Source of the DNA: Aquamicrobium sp. LC103
GTDB lineage: Bacteria; Pseudomonadota; Alphaproteobacteria; Rhizobiales; Rhizobiaceae
Length of the DNA stretch: 64,000 nucleotides
Reading direction: 5' to 3'
Assembly: GCF_001014615.2 (NCBI RefSeq)
Contig: NZ_LBCQ02000017.1
Coordinates: 1-64,000, forward strand
Shown piece by piece: positions 7,671 through 15,223 of the stretch (position 1 is its first letter; each line of letters opens with the position of its first letter). A program made the position numbers and the translations under genes. The notes below the pieces were generated by a model that saw only the letters and a program-made list of their open reading frames with translations, was not told the DNA's origin and did not search any database.

Positions 7671-8846
7671 TCAGCGGATGATCGGCATCTCCCGCGGCGC
7701 CCGCGTGGTGAGGAGACGGGGCCCGTCCTTCGTCACCGTGATGTTTTCCTCGTGGACGATCATCTTGCCCGGGGCGTATTCCATGCCGGGTTCGATGGTC
7801 AGGACCATGTTTTCGACGATCCGGGTCCCATCGCCCGGACGATGCGATGGCGGCTCCGTCAATTGCAGCCCCAGCCCGTGTCCCAGACGGCCGACATTGT
7901 TGCCGATCGCCCCCGCATCCTCGATGATCTTCGACATGGCCCGCCAGATGTCGTCGGTGGTCGCGCCCGGAACGGCTGCCGCGATTCCGGCCTCGGTCGC
8001 GAGCCAAAGCGCCTCGTGAACGCGGGCCGCCTCGCTCGAAATCCGGCCGATCGCGTAGTTCCGGTCGAAGTCGCAGAAATAGCCGTCGAAGGTCGATCCA
8101 GTGTCGATGAAGAGTATGTCCCCGTCTTCCAAGGTGCGGTCATGCGGGCCGCAGACGATCTGAGGAACTCCGCCTGGGCCGGAGATCGCGGGCATGAAGG
8201 GGGTAGCGTCCGCGCCGCGGCGAGCGATGTCGATGCGCAGCTTGCGGACCGCTTCCCGCTCGTTTTCGCCGATCGATATTTGGCTCGGAAGCGCCTCGTA
8301 CGCATCGCTGGCGATCCGGCAGATATAGGCGATGTGCTCGATCTCGGCAGGTGTCTTGACCATCCGCATTTCCCAGATGGCGGGCGAGCCGTCGACGATT
8401 TCCGAGCCAAGATTTTCTCGCAGCTTGAGAAGATCGTTGACGGGCATGCGCAGGGCCATTTCGCGCCCTAGCTCGGCACCAACCCGGCCAAAGCGGCGCG
8501 GAAGGTGCTCCAGCGTCCCCTTCAACAGCGAGATGCCGTCGTCTTCCGGCACCGGCGCCGGCCAGGTGCGGATGTCGTCCACCCAGGTAAGCGCCATCTC
8601 CGGCGCGCCGATTTCCGGGATTACGGCGATCGGCTCTCCTTCGAGCGGAACGACCACGAACCACGGCCGCGTCGGGCTTTCCCAGAACTGGGAATCGAAA
8701 CCAGTGAAATAGCGGACATTCGGGGGAGAGGTGACGAAGACGGCGTCGAGTTCGGCCTTGCGCATGATCTCCTGCGCCCGATCCACGCGGCTCTCGAATT
8801 CCCCCGGGCTGAAGCCGCGCTTGGGGACGACAATATGTGTGCTCAA
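7671..8846 (-). CDS. M24 family (pita-bread fold) hydrolase, DoeA/creatinase-like
   Basis: About 391 residues with an N-terminal creatinase-type domain and a C-terminal pita-bread domain. Metal-ligand positions appear intact: Asp in FIDTGST, Asp in CDFDRN, His in LGHGLGLQ, Glu in TIEPGMEY and Glu in HEENITV. The family includes Xaa-Pro peptidases, creatinase and ectoine hydrolase (DoeA), which open C-N bonds in small amino-acid derivatives. I place the start at TTG 8846 because GGAGAT lies six bases upstream; a longer frame begins with GTG at 8891 but would overlap the upstream gene's stop. Its partners are diaminopropionate ammonia-lyase and an amino-acid importer. Confidence 0.85.
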   Translation of the reverse strand: MSTHIVVPKRGFSPGEFESRVDRAQEIMRKAELDAVFVTSPPNVRYFTGFDSQFWESPTRPWFVVVPLEGEPIAVIPEIGAPEMALTWVDDIRTWPAPVPEDDGISLLKGTLEHLPRRFGRVGAELGREMALRMPVNDLLKLRENLGSEIVDGSPAIWEMRMVKTPAEIEHIAYICRIASDAYEALPSQISIGENEREAVRKLRIDIARRGADATPFMPAISGPGGVPQIVCGPHDRTLEDGDILFIDTGSTFDGYFCDFDRNYAIGRISSEAARVHEALWLATEAGIAAAVPGATTDDIWRAMSKIIEDAGAIGNNVGRLGHGLGLQLTEPPSHRPGDGTRIVENMVLTIEPGMEYAPGKMIVHEENITVTKDGPRLLTTRAPREMPIIR

Positions 8847-8887
8847 CTTTCGATCTCCATGTTGGTTGGCTTGCGGCCACGCGGCAT

Positions 8888-10090
8888 TCACGCCGAGCTC
8901 GCAACCTCGTCCGGACGCTCGATCAGAGCGGGATCCATGCCGACGATTGCTTTGAAGGAAGCCGGATCCGTCGCCGTTTCGGTGTTGATCAACAGCACAT
9001 GGCTCGTCGGCCCCAAGCCGAGAGCGGCTTTCATCGTAGTGTCCGCTCCGGCTACAAGGAGGCCGGCGAGGCCAGCAGCGCCGCTTTCGCCGGCCACGAC
9101 GTTCCGGTTCGCGAGCAGGCGCATCGCATTTTCAGCGTCGCCCTCGCGGATCGTCATGAACCCGTCGGCAACCTTCTTCAGTGTTCGCCAGGCGATCAAG
9201 GACGGCGTGAAGCATTCCAGCATCGCCATGATCGTCGGCTCGATCGACGGGACACTCGTGAGTTCGCCCGCGCGGGCGCTTTCATGGAGGCACGCCGCGC
9301 GGTCAGGCTCGACAACCACGACGGTAACCTCGCGTCCCAGCCGCTCCCTGAGATAACCTGCTATGCTCGCGGCGAAGCCGCCGACGCCTGCCTGGAGGAA
9401 CACGTGCGTAGGCAGCGGAAACTGCCGGTCATGCAGTTGCTCCAGGGCTTCCTGGGCCAGGATCGTATAGCCCTGTCCGACGATGGCCGGGATTTCCTCG
9501 TAGCCCTCCCATGAAGTGTCGGACACGAGCAGCCATCCACGCTCGGCGCTCACCCGCTCTGCTTCGCTGACTGAAAGGTCATAATTGCCGTCGACCCGCA
9601 CGACCTCGTCCGCGCCGAGCCCCTTGGCGCGGGCCTGGGTGACCCCCGCATGAATGAAAATGACCGACCTGCAGCCCAGCAATCTCGCTCCGGCCGCGAC
9701 GGACTTTCCATGATTGCCGTCGGTTGCGCAGCATACCGTGACAGTGCTGGCGAACTCCCGCGCCGTCGGCGACAGAAGCTGCGTGACACGGACTTCCCGG
9801 CCTAGGTGCTTCTCGAGCAAGCGCTTGAACAAAACCATCACTGCATAGGCGCCGCCAAGCGCCTTGAAGCTTCCCTGGCCGAGGCGAAACGCTTCGTTCT
9901 TCAGGGCGACGGTCCCGAGTCCAAGCCGAGCCGCGACTTCAGGTAACGGGATCAGAGGCGTCTTCTCGACTTCTCCCCACAATGCGAGAAACGGCGCAAC
10001 GCCTGCCGGGGCCCTTGTGCCGAGATATTCGCGTTCCCTTCCGGAAAGCGGGGAACCAAAGTCGGAAGATGTGTTTCGTAGCAGGGTCAT
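8888..10090 (-). CDS. dpaL: Diaminopropionate ammonia-lyase
   Basis: A 400-residue fold-type-II PLP enzyme converting 2,3-diaminopropionate to pyruvate and two ammonia. The PLP lysine is at about residue 76 in GQGSFKALGGAYA. Other hallmarks are CCATDGNHGKSVA, the TSWEGYEEIP segment, VFLQAGVGG and AGESGAAGLAG. Length and motif spacing match DpaL/YgeX rather than threonine dehydratase. It is the first gene of the minus-strand operon and is divergent from an Lrp-type regulator. It is the most specific clue that this module ends in diaminopropionate. Confidence 0.9.
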   Translation of the reverse strand: MTLLRNTSSDFGSPLSGREREYLGTRAPAGVAPFLALWGEVEKTPLIPLPEVAARLGLGTVALKNEAFRLGQGSFKALGGAYAVMVLFKRLLEKHLGREVRVTQLLSPTAREFASTVTVCCATDGNHGKSVAAGARLLGCRSVIFIHAGVTQARAKGLGADEVVRVDGNYDLSVSEAERVSAERGWLLVSDTSWEGYEEIPAIVGQGYTILAQEALEQLHDRQFPLPTHVFLQAGVGGFAASIAGYLRERLGREVTVVVVEPDRAACLHESARAGELTSVPSIEPTIMAMLECFTPSLIAWRTLKKVADGFMTIREGDAENAMRLLANRNVVAGESGAAGLAGLLVAGADTTMKAALGLGPTSHVLLINTETATDPASFKAIVGMDPALIERPDEVASSA

Positions 10091-10208
10091 ATCCGTCTCT
10101 CACTCTTGACGAGAGATTATTGCCCTTGGTGCAAGATTTGTGCTCTCATTTGCCCATTCGCTTGCAAATAAATTGCAGCGAGCTTGCCAAGCACGGAGTA
10201 ATTTCTCG
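10091..10208. promoter_or_regulatory. Divergent promoter region with Lrp-type palindrome
   Basis: This 118-base gap separates dpaL from the Lrp-type regulator gene. It contains TGCAA (10163-10167) and TTGCA (10173-10177), perfect arms around an AT-only five-base centre, as in Lrp/AsnC sites. A second, looser pair GCA and TGC sits about 25 bases to the left. It probably serves both promoters. Confidence 0.45.
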
Positions 10209-10691
10209 ATGAGTCATTCCCCTCTCGAAAACCTGGATGACCTCGATCTGAAGATTCTGCGGCTCGTACAAACGGACAATCTGATGCCGCAGCGGGAAAT
10301 TTCCGAGCTCGTCGGCCTTTCAGCGCCTGCCGTGGCCCGACGGCTTCAGCGGCTTAGAAGCAGCCGCATCATCCAAAAGGACATCGCGATCATCGATGAA
10401 AGCGCCGTCGGCAGGCCGTTGACGATCGTGGCCGAGGTGACCACCGAAAACGAACGTCTCGACCTTCTTGATGAAATGAAGCGGCGCTTTTCAGGCTGTC
10501 CTCAGGTCCAGCAATGCTACTACGTGACGGGCGAGACCGATTTCATCCTCATCATGAACGTGAAGAACATGGAGGAATACACCGCCCTGACACGGGAGCT
10601 CTTTTTCGAGGGCGGGAACGTAAAGAGCTTCAGGACCTGCGTGGCAATGCAAAAAGTTAAGGCGAACGGACCGGTGCCACTATTGCCATGA
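10209..10691 (+). CDS. Lrp/AsnC family transcriptional regulator
   Basis: About 160 residues. The N-terminal winged helix-turn-helix spans residues 10-60 (LDDLDLKILRLVQTDNL and the SAPAVARRLQRL recognition helix). The C-terminal RAM ligand-binding domain contains VQQCYYVTGETDFIL. I chose ATG 10209 because GGAG precedes it; an upstream start at 10140 would add a poor leader. It is divergent from dpaL. Lrp-type DoeX controls ectoine degradation in a comparable arrangement, so a diamino-acid effector is a reasonable inference. Confidence 0.88.
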   Translation: MSHSPLENLDDLDLKILRLVQTDNLMPQREISELVGLSAPAVARRLQRLRSSRIIQKDIAIIDESAVGRPLTIVAEVTTENERLDLLDEMKRRFSGCPQVQQCYYVTGETDFILIMNVKNMEEYTALTRELFFEGGNVKSFRTCVAMQKVKANGPVPLLP

Positions 10692-10735
10692 TCGACTTCG
10701 GCGACTCAAGCAGCTTCCACCCGACAGGCTCAGGT

Positions 10736-11653
10736 CTAGACCTGAACCCGCCCCTTAATGGTCATGTGATCTTCCCGGATCAACTGCCTGAGAATGGCGA
10801 CGAAATTTTTGACCGGTCGGCCTTTCGGTTTACCCTTGGGGTAGATCAGGATAGCGCTGTGCGTGGGCGCGGGCAGGAATGGGCGGGCAACCACGTCACC
10901 CTGCAGATAGGGCATGGCGACGAACGGATTCACCACTGCCAGACCGATGCCTTGCGCCACCAGCGCACAGGCGATCGAGCTATAGGGCGTTTGCACCACA
11001 TCGTTGACATCGACACCCGCGTCTTGCAGGACTTTGTCGAACATTTCCCGGATCTGCTCACCACGCGGCACGGTGATCAGTGGCTGGCCTTGAAGGTCGG
11101 CGGGCGTGATTACGGCTTTGCGCACGAGGGGATGATTTGGTGGCAAGATGCAGACCGCATCGATATTATAAAGCTCTTCGCGCTCGACGGCGTCGCCAGG
11201 CGGCGTTGTCGATACCAACGCGAAATCGCAGATATGTTCCTGCACCCATCGCGAGAGCACATCCGAGTGCGCCGCGTGAATAGAGATCGTCACTTCCGGG
11301 AAGGTATCGGAAAAAAGCTTCACCGCCCGGGGGATTACTGCCAGGGAATGCGACTGCACCGAGCCCAGCCTCAGGATGCCGCTGCCGGAGCGGTGGATAC
11401 GATGCGCTGCTTCTGTCAATTGCCGCAAGCCGACGAAACTGCGTCGTACTTCTTCGAACAGAGCCAGGCCATCCGAAGTCGGCTGCAGCTTGCCCGGCAG
11501 ACGGTCAAACAGCTTTAGGCCGGTCTCGCTCTCGAGCCGCGATATGGCCCGGCTGATGTTGGGCTGCGAGGTATGGAGGAGAGTCGCGGCCGCCGTCATC
11601 GACCCGCTTCGCATCACGGCATTAAACGCTTCGAAATGGCTGAGCCTGATCAT
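10736..11653 (-). CDS. LysR family transcriptional regulator
   Basis: A 305-residue LysR protein. The N-terminal winged HTH begins MIRLSHFEAFNAVMRSG with the helix SQPNISRAISRLE, followed by a LysR substrate-binding domain. The start is set at ATG 11653. The open frame runs further upstream but would overlap the MFS gene, and the family normally starts exactly at this motif. It is the last gene of the long minus-strand module and converges on the Lrp gene. It resembles regulators of opine or amine catabolic operons and may bind the inverted repeat near 21434. Confidence 0.88.
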   Translation of the reverse strand: MIRLSHFEAFNAVMRSGSMTAAATLLHTSQPNISRAISRLESETGLKLFDRLPGKLQPTSDGLALFEEVRRSFVGLRQLTEAAHRIHRSGSGILRLGSVQSHSLAVIPRAVKLFSDTFPEVTISIHAAHSDVLSRWVQEHICDFALVSTTPPGDAVEREELYNIDAVCILPPNHPLVRKAVITPADLQGQPLITVPRGEQIREMFDKVLQDAGVDVNDVVQTPYSSIACALVAQGIGLAVVNPFVAMPYLQGDVVARPFLPAPTHSAILIYPKGKPKGRPVKNFVAILRQLIREDHMTIKGRVQV

Positions 11654-11694
11654 CGCCTGTGCTGGTGGATGCCTTTTCGCCCCGGATACGCCCC

Positions 11695-12870
11695 TCATCC
11701 GGGACGGTACCAAGAGAATGCACCCAAGGCGATAGCCGACGTCGCCACCACAATCGCAACCCCGCCAATAAAGATCGGCTCGATGCCCTGTCCAAGGTCG
11801 ACCCACAGACCTATCGCAACCGTCGAGGCTGCGGAACAAACAAGCGTCACGCATTGTACGGCAGAACGCGCGGCGCCCAGCCGCTCATTGCCGTAAAGAT
11901 CGGCCAACAGGTGCGGAGTACAGGCGAAATAGAGTCCTGTGGAAAAGCCCCCACCTAGAAAGTAGGCGAGGATATTGATTTCTACAGGGCCTAGGGCAGC
12001 AATTGTCATGCCGATGGCAGCAGGCACTGCGTGAAATCCCACGACGCGTACCGACGTCCAGCGCTCAACCAAAAAGCCGGACATCAGCATGGCCGAGGTT
12101 TGGGCGACTGCGTAAAGGCCCATACCCCAACCGATCCACGCGGCCCCGTTACCGCGCTCTCCTAGCCATACTGCCTGATGAAACAAGACGCCTGAAAAGA
12201 TCAGTGGCACACACATGAGCACCGGCAGGAAAGGCAGGACTCGGCGGTCGATCACCAAGCGCTTAGCAGGTTCGCGCGCCCCATCCACATTTGCGTGCAC
12301 TCTTTGCTCAGGGGCTAGCAGCCACAAGAATAGGGGGATCACCACGAGCGCAACGGAAAGGGCGATCAGCAGCCAAATCTGCCGCCAACCCAACTGCGCC
12401 AGGAGCAGCACGGCCAAGCCCGGCAGCAGCGATGGTCCGAGGGCATAGCCGATCGCCGGTAGTCCGGCGAGTCGCTTCCGCCGGCTGCCCAAAAGGCGCA
12501 CCGAAGCGGTGAGCGCTGCATGGGTGAAGAGCCAATCGCCCAGGAGCCGGACGAACAGCACGCCGACCGCGAAGACAATCAGCCCTGGTGCGGCTGCGAT
12601 GGTGGCGCTGGCAAGTGAGAAGATGGAGAAAAGAATGACGGTATAAGCGCGCAGGCTGATGCGATCAACCAGTCCCCCAAGATAGAACATCGGCACCACT
12701 GCCGCGAGCGTGGAGATGGCGAAGATCATCCCGATGGTCGTCTGGTCAGTGTCGAATTCGGCGGTGATCGCAGGCCCGAAAAGGCCCAGAAAATAGCCGG
12801 TCCCTAAAGTCGACAGAAAGATCATCGCTGTCGAATAGGCGATGGCGCGAGGCGTTGAGATGGTTGTCAC
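11695..12870 (-). CDS. MFS transporter
   Basis: A 391-residue inner-membrane major facilitator with about 12 hydrophobic segments. The loop after TM2 contains GGLVDRISLRAY, the usual MFS loop-2 region. The start is GTG 12870 with a weak ribosome site. It lies 55 bases after the tandem binding-protein genes, with a GC hairpin between, and just before a LysR gene. It could export a catabolic product or take up a second substrate for this module. No specificity can be assigned. Confidence 0.82.
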   Translation of the reverse strand: MTTISTPRAIAYSTAMIFLSTLGTGYFLGLFGPAITAEFDTDQTTIGMIFAISTLAAVVPMFYLGGLVDRISLRAYTVILFSIFSLASATIAAAPGLIVFAVGVLFVRLLGDWLFTHAALTASVRLLGSRRKRLAGLPAIGYALGPSLLPGLAVLLLAQLGWRQIWLLIALSVALVVIPLFLWLLAPEQRVHANVDGAREPAKRLVIDRRVLPFLPVLMCVPLIFSGVLFHQAVWLGERGNGAAWIGWGMGLYAVAQTSAMLMSGFLVERWTSVRVVGFHAVPAAIGMTIAALGPVEINILAYFLGGGFSTGLYFACTPHLLADLYGNERLGAARSAVQCVTLVCSAASTVAIGLWVDLGQGIEPIFIGGVAIVVATSAIALGAFSWYRPG

Positions 12871-12897
12871 GGTGCGCTCACATCGCGAAGACGGAAA

Positions 12898-12918
12898 GGG
12901 GCGGCGTGTGGCCGCCCC
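12898..12918 (-). terminator. GC hairpin after the first binding-protein gene
   Basis: Perfect 8-base arms GGGGCGGC (12898-12905) and GCCGCCCC (12911-12918) with a five-base loop, followed on the minus strand by TTTCC. It is a plausible partial terminator separating the ABC operon from the MFS-LysR pair. Confidence 0.55.
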
Positions 12919-12925
12919 CTCTAGA

Positions 12926-13993
12926 TCAGGCCATCAGCCACTCGTTGAAGCGATTGGTCGCTTCTTCCTGGCGCGGACCCCAGAAGCGGAAATCGGTTAG
13001 TGCCATATTGGCGATATTGTCCGGGTGGGTCGGCAGAATGCGGGCGCGCTCCGGCTCGATGAAGTCGAGGGCCTTAGGATTGCACGGGCCGCTGGCCATG
13101 CGTTCACAGGCAATGGCCTGACCCTGCGGACTCGAACAATACTTGATGAAATCGCGGGCCATGTCGGCTTTGGGACTGCCCTTGGGAATGCACCAGCCAT
13201 AGTTCATGAAGAAGCCGCCATCCCAGGTGATACCGACGGGAGAACCGGAATCGATAACCGACTGCGCACGCGAATTGAAGGTCGGGCAGATATCGAGTTC
13301 GCCGGTCTGCAGGAAAGTCGGGGTCTGTGCCGCCGAGGTCCACCAGACATCGATGTGAGACTTTATCTCATCGAGCTTGGCGAAGGCGCGTCCCCAGCCC
13401 GCTTCATCAGCCAAAACGTTCGACACTTCCGCAGGCGCCACGCCATCGGCAACCAACGCGAACTGCAACGTGTCGCGTGCGTTCTGTCGCAGTCCGCGTC
13501 GGCCTGGAAACTGCTCCGGATTCCACACGTCGGCATGCGTGAGCGGTTGGGAAAATTTCTCGGTGCGATAGGCGAGGATAAAGGCCACGACATTGGAACC
13601 AATGAAGGTGCTGCTTTTCATGTTGTCCGGAATGTCTTCCGTCTCGCCGGACAGATCGAGCTCTTCCAGAAAGCCGCCTTCCTCCAAAGTAGCGGCGACG
13701 TCATGGCCGATACCTTCGCAGAAATCATAGCGATAGGTGCCGGTTTCGACGATAGCGCGCACCTCGGCAACCGGGCTCTCGCGCCGTTCGACTGGAATCA
13801 CTTCGATACCGGTCTGCTCGAAATAGGGCTTATAGAATCCCTCGGTATAGGCTTGGGTCGCCACGCCGCCGGTATCGCCGACGGTCAGACGATTCTCCTG
13901 GCCCCTGGCCCCGGTCCAGACTGCAGGCATGGCAATGGCGGCCGCAGTGCCTGCCAGTGTCTTCACAAATGTTCGCCGCGTTGACTTCAGCAT
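12926..13993 (-). CDS. Polyamine-type ABC substrate-binding protein, copy 1
   Basis: A 355-residue extracellular solute-binding protein of the PotD family. It begins with a twin-arginine signal (STRRTFVKTLAGTAAA, ending around GARGQ), so it is probably Tat-exported. The start is the second of two adjacent ATGs (13993), because AAGGG is six bases upstream of it and touches the first. It is about 85% identical by eye over its whole length to the next gene upstream (14102-15175). The differences are scattered, including in predicted ligand-facing stretches such as YTEGFYKPYF versus YAEAFYRPYF. This is an ancient enough tandem duplication for ligand divergence. Confidence 0.9.
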   Translation of the reverse strand: MLKSTRRTFVKTLAGTAAAIAMPAVWTGARGQENRLTVGDTGGVATQAYTEGFYKPYFEQTGIEVIPVERRESPVAEVRAIVETGTYRYDFCEGIGHDVAATLEEGGFLEELDLSGETEDIPDNMKSSTFIGSNVVAFILAYRTEKFSQPLTHADVWNPEQFPGRRGLRQNARDTLQFALVADGVAPAEVSNVLADEAGWGRAFAKLDEIKSHIDVWWTSAAQTPTFLQTGELDICPTFNSRAQSVIDSGSPVGITWDGGFFMNYGWCIPKGSPKADMARDFIKYCSSPQGQAIACERMASGPCNPKALDFIEPERARILPTHPDNIANMALTDFRFWGPRQEEATNRFNEWLMA

Positions 13994-14088
13994 AATCATC
14001 CCTTGTTCCCTTCTTTGATTGGCCCCGGACAATTGGTGTACGAGGCTGCTGTCGCCCAAGCCTCCTGCTCTTGGGCAGTTCGTGAATA

Positions 14089-14108
14089 GGCCTGATCGGA
14101 ATCAGGCC
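14089..14108 (-). terminator. Hairpin between the duplicated binding-protein genes
   Basis: Perfect arms GGCCTGAT (14089-14096) and ATCAGGCC (14101-14108) with a four-base loop. The structure overlaps the stop codon of copy 2, and no T-run follows. It is probably an mRNA-stability hairpin. Confidence 0.45.
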
Positions 14109-15175
14109 ATCAGCCACTCATCGAAGCGGTTGGTCGCTTCTTCCTGACGCGGACCCCAGAAGCGGAAATCAGTGAGTACCATGTTGGCGATATTGTCCGG
14201 ATGGGTCGGCAGATCGCGAGCCCGCACGGGATCGATGAATTCCAGCGCCTTGGGATTGCAGGGGCCGCTGGATCTCAGTTCGCTGGCAATGGCCTGGGCC
14301 TTCGCATTCGAACAGAACTTGATGAAATCGCGGGCCATGTCGGCCTTGGGGCTCCCCTTGGGAATGCACCAGCCATAGTTCATGTAGAACCCGCCATCCC
14401 AGGTGATACCGACCGGCGAGCCTTCGTCGATCACCGACTGGGCACGTAGATTGAAGGTTGGGCAGATGTCGAGCTCGGCGGTCTGCAGGAAGGTTGGCGT
14501 TTGCGCCGCGGAGGTCCACCAGACATCGATATGAGGCTTGATTTCATCCAGCTTCGCGAAGGCACGCTGCCAGCCCTCTTCGTTGGCCAGCACATTGGAA
14601 ATGTCCGCGGGCGCAACTCCGTCTGCAACGAGGGCGATCTGTAACGTGTCGCGAGCATTCTGGCGCAAGCCGCGCCGGCCCGGGAACTGTTCCGGATTCC
14701 ATATATCAGCGAAGTTCAGCGGTCGAGAAAACTTGTCGGTCCGGTAGGCAAGGATGAACGCACCGACATTCGAGCCGATAAAGGTGCTGCTCTTCATGTT
14801 GTTGGGAATGTCTTCCGTCTCGCCGGACAGATCGAGCTCCTCGAGGAAGTCGCCTTCTTCCAACGTGGCGGCAACGTCATGTCCGATGCCTTCGCAGAAA
14901 TCGTAGCGATAAGTGCCGGTTTCGACGATTGCCCGAATCTCCGCCACTGGACTTTCGCGGCGTTCGACCGGGATGATCTGTATGCCTGTCTGTTGGAAAT
15001 AGGGCCGGTAGAATGCTTCGGCATAGGCTTCTGTTGCCACGCCACCGGTGTCGCCGACAGTCAGCCGGTTCTCCTGGCCCCGGGCGCTGGTCCAAATTGC
15101 CGGCATGGCGAAGGCTGCTGTCGTGCCGGTGATCGTCTTGATGAAGTTCCGCCGTGTTGGCTTGAAAATGGTCAT
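14102..15175 (-). CDS. Polyamine-type ABC substrate-binding protein, copy 2
   Basis: A 357-residue PotD-family binding protein with a Tat-type signal (PTRRNFIKTITGTTAA). It is the tandem paralogue of the downstream copy. GGAGG lies about ten bases before the ATG at 15175. It follows the fused permease gene (stop 15224) after a short hairpin. Both copies could feed the same permease and ATPase, giving one transporter two ligand preferences. The cluster's oxidase genes suggest an opine, imino acid or amine as ligand. Confidence 0.9.
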   Translation of the reverse strand: MTIFKPTRRNFIKTITGTTAAFAMPAIWTSARGQENRLTVGDTGGVATEAYAEAFYRPYFQQTGIQIIPVERRESPVAEIRAIVETGTYRYDFCEGIGHDVAATLEEGDFLEELDLSGETEDIPNNMKSSTFIGSNVGAFILAYRTDKFSRPLNFADIWNPEQFPGRRGLRQNARDTLQIALVADGVAPADISNVLANEEGWQRAFAKLDEIKPHIDVWWTSAAQTPTFLQTAELDICPTFNLRAQSVIDEGSPVGITWDGGFYMNYGWCIPKGSPKADMARDFIKFCSNAKAQAIASELRSSGPCNPKALEFIDPVRARDLPTHPDNIANMVLTDFRFWGPRQEEATNRFDEWLMA

Positions 15176-15199
15176 TACTTTGTTCCCTCCCTTGGGGTG

Positions 15200-15220
15200 C
15201 CCGGCACGTGATTTGCCGGG
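15200..15220 (-). terminator. Hairpin between permease and binding-protein genes
   Basis: Perfect 7-base arms CCCGGCA (15200-15206) and TGCCGGG (15214-15220). With the two hairpins further along, each junction around the duplicated binding-protein genes is marked by one. Confidence 0.45.
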
Positions 15221-15223
15221 TCT

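Noticed and set aside
12926-15175. Duplicated binding-protein genes as a possible assembly artefact
   Set aside because: The copies differ at many scattered codons and have different leader and junction sequences, so it is a true duplication.
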